Under the pieces are notes generated by a model, which was not told the origin of the DNA, made no database searches, and saw only the letters and a program-made list of their open reading frames with translations. Positions 1-6,004 of a DNA stretch of 9,216 nt are shown here, piece after piece; the first letter of the stretch is position 1, and each line of letters opens with the position of its first letter. Where the stretch lies: the NCBI GenBank assembly GCA_002338885.1, contig DDJI01000060.1:1-9216 (forward strand). Direction: 5' to 3'. The DNA is from Ruminococcus sp. UBA1828 (GTDB lineage Bacteria; Bacillota; Clostridia; Oscillospirales; Ruminococcaceae). The position numbers and the translations under genes were made by a program.

Positions 1-1298
1 ATGTTGTCGTTGATGAGGAAGTGCTCCGGCATCTCCACCTTCGGCTCCTCGCCGAGCGTGCGCGGGTCCGTGAAGACGCCCGTTAAGGCGCTCGCCGCGG
101 CCGTCTCGGGGCTGACGAGATAGATCTGCCCGTCCGCCGTGCCGGAGCGGCCCTCAAAGTTGCGGTTAAACGTGCGCAGCGAAATGCCCGCCGAGTTCGG
201 CGCCTGGCCCATGCCGATGCACGGCCCGCACGCGCACTCGAGCACGCGCGCGCCCGCCGAAACGATGTCGGATAAAGCGCCGTTCTGGGCGATCATGTTG
301 TAGACCTGCCGGCTGCCCGGCGCAATCGCGAGGCTGACGTTGTCGGCGATGACCTTGCCCTTTAAGATCGATGCGACGCGCATCAAGTCTAAGTACGACG
401 AATTCGTGCACGACCCGATGCAGACCTGGTCGATCTTCTTGCCGGCGAGCTCCGAAACGGGTTTGACGTTATCCGGGCTGTGCGGGCACGCCGCGAGCGG
501 CTCGAGTTCGGAAAGGTCAATCGTAATCTCCTCGTCGTACACGGCGTCCGGGTCGGACGAAAGCGGCACCCAGTCCGCCTCGCGGCCCTGCGCCTTTAAG
601 AACGCGCGCGTCACGTCGTCGCTCGGGAAAATGCTCGTCGTCGCGCCAAGCTCCGCGCCCATGTTCGTGATCGTCGCGCGCTCGGGCACCGTCAGCGTTT
701 CGACACCCGGGCCGGCGTATTCGACAATCTTCCCGACGCCGCCCTTGACGCTCAAGATTTGCAGCACCTTTAAGATGATATCCTTCGCGCTGACCCATGC
801 GGGCAGTTTCCCCAAAAGGTTCACGCGCAGCATCTTCGGCATCGTGATGTGGTACGCGCCGCCGCCCATCGCCACGGCGACGTCCAAGCCGCCCGCGCCC
901 ATCGCGAGCATGCCGATGCCGCCGCCGGTCGGCGTGTGGCTGTCCGAGCCGATCAGCGTCTTGCCGGGCTTGCCAAAGCGCTCCAGATGCACCTGGTGGC
1001 AGATGCCGTTGCCCGGGCGCGAATACCAGATGCCGTGCTTTTTCGCGACACTCTGGATGAAGCGGTGGTCGTCGGCGTTTTCAAAGCCGGACTGAAGAGT
1101 GTTGTGGTCGATATATGCCACGCTCTTTTCCGTTCTCACTCTCGGTATTCCTATAGCCTCAAACTCTATGTACGCCATTGTTCCGGTTGCGTCCTGGGTA
1201 AGTGTCTGGTCGATTTTAATGCCTATCTCGTTTCCCTTTTTGAACTCGCCCTCCACAAGATGCGCCTTGAGTATTTTTTCAGCGACAGTATAGCCCAT
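1..1298 (-). CDS. acn: Aconitate hydratase, Aquifex/LeuC-like type (3' end outside window)
   Basis: This gene encodes a [4Fe-4S] aconitase that interconverts citrate and isocitrate in the cytoplasm. Only the first 432 codons are present; the family is about 640 residues, so the C-terminal swivel domain lies off the left edge. Visible motifs are DHNTLQ at residues 64-69, GSDSHTPT at 117-124, the cluster ligand in GSCTNS at 295-300 (C297), and CGPC at 357-360 (C357, C360), followed by the conserved arginine- and glycine-rich stretch NRNFEGRSG at 378-386. The reading frame is uninterrupted. The ATG at 1298 is preceded by AGGAGAG seven bases upstream. The gene is divergent from the tepA operon and has its own promoter. 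Codon use changes abruptly: residues 1-55 use ATA and AGA like the rest of the window, while residues after about 56-79 are GC-rich with no ATA, AGA or AGG. The family is clear; homoaconitase or 3-isopropylmalate dehydratase is less likely given the close match to Aquifex-type aconitases. Confidence 0.95.
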   Translation of the reverse strand, partial: MGYTVAEKILKAHLVEGEFKKGNEIGIKIDQTLTQDATGTMAYIEFEAIGIPRVRTEKSVAYIDHNTLQSGFENADDHRFIQSVAKKHGIWYSRPGNGICHQVHLERFGKPGKTLIGSDSHTPTGGGIGMLAMGAGGLDVAVAMGGGAYHITMPKMLRVNLLGKLPAWVSAKDIILKVLQILSVKGGVGKIVEYAGPGVETLTVPERATITNMGAELGATTSIFPSDDVTRAFLKAQGREADWVPLSSDPDAVYDEEITIDLSELEPLAACPHSPDNVKPVSELAGKKIDQVCIGSCTNSSYLDLMRVASILKGKVIADNVSLAIAPGSRQVYNMIAQNGALSDIVSAGARVLECACGPCIGMGQAPNSAGISLRTFNRNFEGRSGTADGQIYLVSPETAAASALTGVFTDPRTLGEEPKVEMPEHFLINDN

Positions 1299-1304
1299 GT
1301 TGAT

Positions 1305-1311
1305 CTCTCCT
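1305..1311 (-). promoter_or_regulatory. Ribosome binding site of the aconitase gene
   Basis: Read on the minus strand this is AGGAGAG, six to seven bases before the ATG at 1298. It fixes the aconitase start and resembles the strong Shine-Dalgarno sites of the other genes in the window. Confidence 0.75.
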
Positions 1312-1342
1312 ATCCTAAAGTAACTAAGTAAATAAGCATGTT

Positions 1343-1362
1343 TTCACACAATCATATGTGAA
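1343..1362. promoter_or_regulatory. Imperfect 20-bp dyad in the aconitase leader, possible operator
   Basis: TTCACA (1343-1348) and TGTGAA (1357-1362) form an inverted repeat separated by eight bases. The dyad starts three bases downstream of the predicted aconitase -10 box, so it would cover the transcription start. This position suits a repressor operator or a small 5'-leader hairpin. The half-sites are in the opposite order from a CRP site (TGTGA-N6-TCACA), so CRP is not suggested. No regulator can be named from the sequence. Confidence 0.4.
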
Positions 1363-1364
1363 TA

Positions 1365-1393
1365 ATTTTATAATAGTATGCGTTTGTTGTCAA
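1365..1393 (-). promoter_or_regulatory. Sigma-A-type promoter of the aconitase gene
   Basis: On the minus strand a consensus -35 TTGACA (1393-1388) is followed after 17 bases by TAAAAT (1370-1365), five of six matches to TATAAT. The predicted transcript would start near 1358, about 60 bases upstream of the ATG, leaving a short leader that contains the TTCACA/TGTGAA dyad. Spacing and box quality make this a good candidate. Confidence 0.7.
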
Positions 1394-1509
1394 GGCGATC
1401 GGCGTGTTTTTTTACTGCATTACTTTAAAACTTTACTCACGGTTTGCGAATAATTATCGGCATAATGAACGTCTTTAAAAAAATATATGGATAAAATCGT
1501 TAGTGCTTG

Positions 1510-1538
1510 TTGACTGTAAAAGACAGCTTCGCTATAAT
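1510..1538 (+). promoter_or_regulatory. Sigma-A-type promoter of the tepA operon
   Basis: TTGACT (1510-1515) is followed after exactly 17 bases by a perfect TATAAT (1533-1538), giving a near-consensus housekeeping promoter. Transcription should begin near 1545, about 90 bases before the tepA ATG. The spacer contains a small dyad, CTGT-N5-ACAG (1514-1526). The downstream genes to 9061 are tightly packed with no visible terminator, so this is the likely main promoter for the whole run. Confidence 0.75.
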
Positions 1539-1553
1539 AAAAGTAACTGCGTT

Positions 1554-1620
1554 CGCATTTATGCGTACGGATATTATCCGCCAAGCCGCAAATAATAGCA
1601 TCGTAAAAAATCATTATTTG
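1554..1620 (+). repeat. Three successive inverted repeats in the tepA operon leader
   Basis: CGCAT-TT-ATGCG lies at 1554-1565, CGGATA-T-TATCCG at 1568-1580, and an 8-bp perfect pair CAAATAAT (1589-1596) / ATTATTTG (1613-1620) brackets a 16-base loop. All three sit between the predicted transcription start and the ribosome binding site at 1625-1630. The first two have loops too small to make good RNA hairpins and read better as protein-binding dyads. The third could form a weak AT-rich stem just before the ribosome binding site. None is a known riboswitch I recognise. Confidence 0.5.
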
Positions 1621-1635
1621 AATCGGGGTGCTGTT

Positions 1636-2322
1636 ATGGCTGAAAATCAAAACGCCGCCGACGAGGTGACGCAGGAACAGGCGGAGCTTTCGGAGCAGTA
1701 TAGAGACATTGCAATATCGAACTCAAGACACCTTATCCACTGCCTCAGCATAATCGGTCAGATAGAGGGGCACTACATCCTCCCGCCGCAGAACAAGACT
1801 ACTAAATATGAGCATATCATGCCTGCGCTTGTAGCCATAGAGCAGGACAAGTCCATAGAAGGGCTTATAATTATTATAAATACCGTAGGCGGAGACGTTG
1901 AGGCAGGGCTTGCAATAGCGGAGCTGATATCGTCGATGAAGACGCCGACAGTGTCAATAGTTGTCGGCGGCGGGCATTCAATAGGCGTTCCGCTGGCAGT
2001 TAGCGCAAGGCGTTCGTTTATAGTGCGCTCCGCTTCAATGACGGTTCATCCGGTGAGGATGACGGGACTTGTTTTGGGCGTGCCGCAGACCCTTTCATAC
2101 TTTGAAAAAATGCAGGAGCGGATAGTCAGGTTTGTAGCCGACAACAGCTCCGTGAGCGCGGAGAGATTTAAAGAGCTGATGCTTAAGACCGGCGAGCTGG
2201 TTATGGATGTCGGATGCGTGCTGAGCGGCGAGGACGCCGTAAAAGAGGGGATAATAGATGAGGTCGGCGGCCTCAGCGACGCCATAGCGTGCCTTTACTC
2301 CATGATAGAGGGGAATTTGTGA
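1636..2322 (+). CDS. tepA: TepA-like ClpP-family serine protease
   Basis: This 228-residue cytoplasmic protein belongs to the ClpP/crotonase fold group and resembles Bacillus TepA (YmfB), reported as a translocation-enhancing, ClpP-like protease. The ClpP-style active site can be read: S115 in GGGHSIG, H138 in MTVHPV, and D191 in the VMDVG segment that aligns with the ClpP catalytic aspartate. An [11 protein letters not shown] oxyanion-side motif is at 82-91. No signal peptide is present, and the N-terminus is acidic and polar. The start ATG is preceded by GGGGTG five bases upstream; the frame stays open further upstream but would run through the promoter, so the longer start is rejected. It is followed by ylzJ and, two genes on, ftsK, as in Bacillus. 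The physiological substrate is unknown. Confidence 0.92.
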   Translation: MAENQNAADEVTQEQAELSEQYRDIAISNSRHLIHCLSIIGQIEGHYILPPQNKTTKYEHIMPALVAIEQDKSIEGLIIIINTVGGDVEAGLAIAELISSMKTPTVSIVVGGGHSIGVPLAVSARRSFIVRSASMTVHPVRMTGLVLGVPQTLSYFEKMQERIVRFVADNSSVSAERFKELMLKTGELVMDVGCVLSGEDAVKEGIIDEVGGLSDAIACLYSMIEGNL

Positions 2323-2324
2323 GC

Positions 2325-2555
2325 ATGCTTTACACGATAATAAGTGAATACGATGTGTATAACTCGGTGCTTTGCGCTTGTTCGGCGTCAAAATTTATTG
2401 ACGTTGCGGGCGGAAAAATCGAATATACCATGTCCGGAAAAAATAAAGTAGTAAAAAGCCTGTTTTCTACAGACCCCGCCATGTATCTCGACAAGAGGTA
2501 TCAGCCGGGCAGGCTTATAAAATCATCTCGCATGCGCCGCAGCACGTCAATGTGA
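2325..2555 (+). CDS. ylzJ: YlzJ-like small conserved protein
   Basis: This 76-residue protein matches the YlzJ-like family by its MLYTI start, the central run around STDPAMYLDKRYQPG (residues about 47-61), and its place directly after tepA, the position ylzJ holds in Bacillus. The function is unknown. It has no signal peptide or clear membrane segment. The C-terminal end is basic and rich in serine and arginine. The ATG at 2325 lies two bases after the tepA stop. A GTG at 2319 in the same frame overlaps that stop in GTGA and is better spaced from the GAGGGG at 2308-2313, so it is a real alternative start that adds two residues. Translational coupling to tepA is likely in either case. Confidence 0.8.
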   Translation: MLYTIISEYDVYNSVLCACSASKFIDVAGGKIEYTMSGKNKVVKSLFSTDPAMYLDKRYQPGRLIKSSRMRRSTSM

Positions 2556-2592
2556 CAGCCGGCGCAGGTAAAAAGAAAGGCGGAATTAAAAT

Positions 2593-3459
2593 ATGACAAT
2601 GCTTTCGGCAATTTTTCAGGCTATAATACAGGGAATAACGGAGTTTTTGCCGATTTCGTCTTCGGGGCATCTGTCGCTGTACCAGCACTTTACCGGCAAC
2701 AACGGCGAAGGAGCCTTGATGTTTTCGGCAATACTTCATTTGGGAACGCTTGTTGCGGTGTTTTTGATCTTTTACAAGCAAATATATGAGCTTATAAAAG
2801 AGTTTTTCAGAATGGTAAAGGACATATTCACCGGAAAGTTCTCAATACGTGACGCCTCGGGACAGCGAAGAATACTGTTCATGTACATAATTTCAACCGC
2901 AATGCTCATCCCGTTTGTTTTGTTCAAGGGTATGTTTGAAGGGCTTGCCGAGGACAGCAGCATACTTGCGGAGGGCATATGCTTTTTGTACACTGCCGCC
3001 ATACTGTTCATGGCAGACAGATCGGAAAAGGGCTATAAGCAGGCGATAGACATCAAATATCGCGATGCGGTCACCATAGGATTTTTCCAGGGCGTAGCTT
3101 TGCTTCCCGGCGTGTCGAGATCAGGCTCGACAATAAGCGCGGGAATATTCAGCGGCCTAACGCGTGAGGCGGCGGTGAGCTATTCCTTTATTTTGGGCAT
3201 ACCTGCGATACTCGGGGCGGGCGTGCTTGAAATCAAGGACGGAATAGCAGCTCAGCAGACCGACGTGGGAATATGGCAGTGCATAGTGGGATTTTTGGTC
3301 GCGGCAATCGTCGGCATACTTTCGATAAAGCTTGTGCAGATGCTCGTCAAGTCAAACAAGTTTAAAATCTTCTGGATCTATACCGGAATACTCGGCGTGC
3401 TTACCGTGACAGTAGCGATAATAGAGGCCGTAATAGGCCACCCGCTTGTATTGGGATGA
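2593..3459 (+). CDS. uppP: Undecaprenyl-diphosphatase UppP (BacA family)
   Basis: This 288-residue integral membrane enzyme dephosphorylates undecaprenyl pyrophosphate to undecaprenyl phosphate, regenerating the lipid carrier used for peptidoglycan and other wall polymers. It also underlies low-level bacitracin resistance in this family. The family motifs are complete: the (E/Q)xxxE signature as Q13-xxx-E17, followed by FLPISSSGH (18-26) with the serine and histidine of the active site, and PGVSRSGST (172-180) with the essential arginine R176. Several hydrophobic segments run through the whole length, which is close to the usual 265-290 residues. The start follows an AAAGGCGGA ribosome binding region. 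It sits between ylzJ and ftsK, which are close neighbours in Bacillus, so the gene looks inserted into that block in this lineage. Confidence 0.95.
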   Translation: MTMLSAIFQAIIQGITEFLPISSSGHLSLYQHFTGNNGEGALMFSAILHLGTLVAVFLIFYKQIYELIKEFFRMVKDIFTGKFSIRDASGQRRILFMYIISTAMLIPFVLFKGMFEGLAEDSSILAEGICFLYTAAILFMADRSEKGYKQAIDIKYRDAVTIGFFQGVALLPGVSRSGSTISAGIFSGLTREAAVSYSFILGIPAILGAGVLEIKDGIAAQQTDVGIWQCIVGFLVAAIVGILSIKLVQMLVKSNKFKIFWIYTGILGVLTVTVAIIEAVIGHPLVLG

Positions 3460-3487
3460 TATAATTTACCTTGGGGGATGTACATAA

Positions 3488-6004
3488 ATGCCACAAAAAA
3501 CAACAACAAAAAAGAGCAGCTCGGCTTCAAGAAAAACCACAAAAGCAGTTAGCGAGGCAAGGCGTTTGCACAGAAACAGAATGTGGTCAACCGTTTTGTT
3601 CATTATAGGAATATTCTTAATATTTGTGACCTGGCTTAAAGGCGAGGCGCTTTGGAGCAGCATGCAGAGCGTGCTTTGGGGGCTGTTCGGAGTGTCGGCT
3701 GCGTTTTTGTCGCCAGTTGTCATATATGTGGCTATAATGCTCGCCTTGGATAAGTCAAAAAGAGCAGTCTTATCAAAGCTCCTACAGGGATTCATGCTCA
3801 TAATGCTTGTCAGCCCGTTGTTTGAGCTTATCTACAGCTTTAAGTCCGGAACGCAGGCGTTTTCGAGCGGTGACTTTAACGACATAATCACGGCGCTTTA
3901 TCAAAACGGCTCTGCAAACAGGCAGGGCGGAGGCGCGCTCAGCATATTTATAGGCGGCGGACTGTCGGCGCTGTTTGGCAACGTCGGTGCGTTCATCGTG
4001 ATAATTTTGCTGATAGTATTGTTTGTGATGCTGCTTACAAACGTCACTCCCGTAGACATTTGGAACAGCATTGCGGGAACGACGAAAAAAATACGCACGT
4101 CCATAGACGAAAGCAGCGAGGAGGCTGCATTAAGACGCCTTGAGCGCGAAAAGCAGGCAGCAGAGGCAAAGGCCGAGCAGGAGAAACTCGAGCAGAAGAA
4201 AAAGGAAGAGCGCAGCGAGCGCATAGACATCGCAAAGTTTGTGACAGACGACATGCCTGCCCCTGCCGAAGTTGCCGAAAAGAGCAGAAAGCTTGAAAAG
4301 GAAAAGAAAAAGAAGCGCGAGCGCATGCCCGCAGATTTCATACCGGCAGACAAGCCGCAGCAAAGCGAGCCGGTGCAAAGCACCGAGACAGCCGATGCGG
4401 AGCAGTCTGCAACTGTCATCGAATCAAATACCGTCAACCCGATATATGTCGATAAGGACGGACAGACAACACTTATCGAGATGGGGGATGCATCCGTTTC
4501 GGATTATGCCGCTCCGCCTATCGACCTGCTTAACAAGCCCGAACGCTCGATTTCTGCGGATGACGTGCGCCTTGAGACGGATAAAAACTCCGAAACCCTT
4601 GTGCAGACGCTTAAAAGCTTCGGCGTCTCTACGAGGGTTGTCGGCATACATCGCGGGCCGTCGGTTACAAGATATGAGCTTCAGCCCGCTGCCGGCGTCA
4701 AGGTCAGCAGGATAACTAACCTTGTGGACGACATAGCCCTTAACCTTGCTGCAAGCGGCGTCAGAATCGAAGCCCCGATACCCGGCAAGGCGGCAGTCGG
4801 AATAGAGCTTGCAAACAAGGTCAGAGAAACGGTTTGCATGAGGGATGTAATCGACAGCGATGAGTTCAGAAACGCAAGCGGAAAGCTGTGTTTCCCCGTC
4901 GGCAAGGATGTAGAGGGCAAGATAGTCATGGGCGACATATCAAAGATGCCGCATATGCTCATAGCCGGTACCACCGGTTCCGGTAAGTCTGTGTTCACTA
5001 ACTCGATCATCATGAGCGTTTTGTACAACGCCTCGCCCGATGAGGTAAAGCTGATACTTGTAGACCCTAAAAAGGTTGAGTTCCCCGTGTACAACGGCAT
5101 ACCGCACCTTTTGATTCCCGTCGTGACGGATGTCAAGAAGGCGGCGGGCGCTTTGGGATGGGCTGTTACCGAAATGCTCAAGCGCTACAAGCTGTTTGAG
5201 GACAACGCGGTAAAGGATTTAAACGACTACAACAACCTTGCCAAGGACAGCGAAGAGCTGAAGCCCCTGCCGAAGATACTTATAATAGTGGACGAGCTTG
5301 CCGACTTGATGATGGCTGCCCCGAAGGAAGTAGAGGATTCAATATGCCGACTTGCTCAGCTTGCACGTGCTGCGGGAATGCACCTTGTAATAGCTACGCA
5401 AAGCCCTCGTGTTGACATCGTAACGGGACTGATCAAAGCCAATATACCGAGCAGAGTTGCCCTGAGGGTGTCAAACCAGATCGATTCAAGGGTAATACTT
5501 GACGAGGGCGGAGCGGAAAAGCTTTTAGGCAACGGCGACCTGCTGTACAAGCCCGTCGGTGCGGACAAGCCTTTAAGAGTTCAGGGAAGCTTTGTTGCGA
5601 CAAACGAGATTAAAAGAGTGGTGGACTATCTCAAGGCTCAGTCGTCGTCGCAGTACGACGAAGAAGTTGCAACCGAGATTGAAAAGCACATACCCGTTCC
5701 CAAGGGAGAAAAGCCGCACGGAGCGGAGGATGATTCATCCGGCGCGCACGACGATATGACCGAAAGGGCGATAGATGCGGTTGTCGAGGCGGGTCAGGCG
5801 TCCACGTCATACCTGCAAAGAAAGCTCAAGCTCGGCTACGCCAGAGCCGCAAGAATAATGGACGAGCTTGAACAGATGGGAATTGTAGGGCCTGCCGACG
5901 GAGCAAAGCCGAGAGAGGTAAGACTCACAAAAGCTCAGCTTTTGGAGCGCAGAGCATATATGCAGACGCCGTCTGAGCGTCAATCAGGCAACGGAGGCGA
6001 ATAA
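3488..6004 (+). CDS. ftsK: DNA translocase FtsK/SpoIIIE
   Basis: This 838-residue membrane-anchored ATPase pumps double-stranded DNA through the division or sporulation septum. Domains in order: a basic N-terminus; four predicted membrane segments at about 33-50, 63-87, 98-118 and 150-183; a charged, Lys/Glu-rich linker with coiled-coil character at about 205-285; an acidic, variable linker to about 350; the alpha/beta motor with Walker A GTTGSGKS at 494-501 (K500) and Walker B ending in D602-E603; and a C-terminal winged-helix gamma domain at about 755-822 that reads polar guide sequences. The length is similar to SpoIIIE (about 790). The start ATG follows GGGGGA nine bases upstream. Membrane segments exclude the soluble paralogue SftA. 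Whether it serves division, sporulation or both cannot be decided here. ygiQ begins immediately after its stop. Confidence 0.96.
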   Translation: MPQKTTTKKSSSASRKTTKAVSEARRLHRNRMWSTVLFIIGIFLIFVTWLKGEALWSSMQSVLWGLFGVSAAFLSPVVIYVAIMLALDKSKRAVLSKLLQGFMLIMLVSPLFELIYSFKSGTQAFSSGDFNDIITALYQNGSANRQGGGALSIFIGGGLSALFGNVGAFIVIILLIVLFVMLLTNVTPVDIWNSIAGTTKKIRTSIDESSEEAALRRLEREKQAAEAKAEQEKLEQKKKEERSERIDIAKFVTDDMPAPAEVAEKSRKLEKEKKKKRERMPADFIPADKPQQSEPVQSTETADAEQSATVIESNTVNPIYVDKDGQTTLIEMGDASVSDYAAPPIDLLNKPERSISADDVRLETDKNSETLVQTLKSFGVSTRVVGIHRGPSVTRYELQPAAGVKVSRITNLVDDIALNLAASGVRIEAPIPGKAAVGIELANKVRETVCMRDVIDSDEFRNASGKLCFPVGKDVEGKIVMGDISKMPHMLIAGTTGSGKSVFTNSIIMSVLYNASPDEVKLILVDPKKVEFPVYNGIPHLLIPVVTDVKKAAGALGWAVTEMLKRYKLFEDNAVKDLNDYNNLAKDSEELKPLPKILIIVDELADLMMAAPKEVEDSICRLAQLARAAGMHLVIATQSPRVDIVTGLIKANIPSRVALRVSNQIDSRVILDEGGAEKLLGNGDLLYKPVGADKPLRVQGSFVATNEIKRVVDYLKAQSSSQYDEEVATEIEKHIPVPKGEKPHGAEDDSSGAHDDMTERAIDAVVEAGQASTSYLQRKLKLGYARAARIMDELEQMGIVGPADGAKPREVRLTKAQLLERRAYMQTPSERQSGNGGE

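Larger units (their letters stand above)
1299..1635. other. Divergent intergenic region between aconitase and tepA
   Basis: This AT-rich stretch of 337 bases separates two divergent genes. It holds the aconitase ribosome binding site, leader dyad and promoter on the left (1305-1393), and the rightward promoter, three inverted repeats and ribosome binding site of tepA on the right (1510-1630). Between about 1394 and 1509 I see only AT-rich sequence with no recognisable site or gene. Open frames crossing the region lack a ribosome binding site and family resemblance. Confidence 0.75.

Noticed and set aside
340..1331. Long plus-strand open frames opposite the aconitase gene (340-1095 and 849-1331)
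   Set aside because: They are antisense shadows produced by GC-rich coding DNA with few stop codons. They have no ribosome binding site or recognisable domain, and the minus-strand frame encodes a complete set of aconitase motifs.
1343..1362. CRP/FNR-type binding site
   Set aside because: The half-sites read TTCACA then TGTGAA, the reverse of the TGTGA-N6-TCACA order, and the 8-base gap also differs.
1507..1635. Upstream extension of the tepA frame to an ATG at 1507
   Set aside because: It would translate through the -35 and -10 boxes and the leader, adds residues unrelated to the family, and lacks a ribosome binding site; ATG 1636 has GGGGTG at proper distance.
1420..1650. Minus-strand open frame of 76 codons across the intergenic region
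   Set aside because: It lies over the tepA promoter and leader, has no ribosome binding site, and the product resembles no family I know; AT-rich composition explains it.
4272..4715. Overlapping plus-strand frame inside the ftsK linker
   Set aside because: It has no ribosome binding site; its composition simply reflects the A/G-rich linker read in another frame, and the ftsK frame is continuous through it.
3901..5181. Antisense open frames within ftsK (3901-4437, 4681-5181)
   Set aside because: They are shadows of the ftsK codon pattern: serine- and alanine-rich nonsense products with no start signals.
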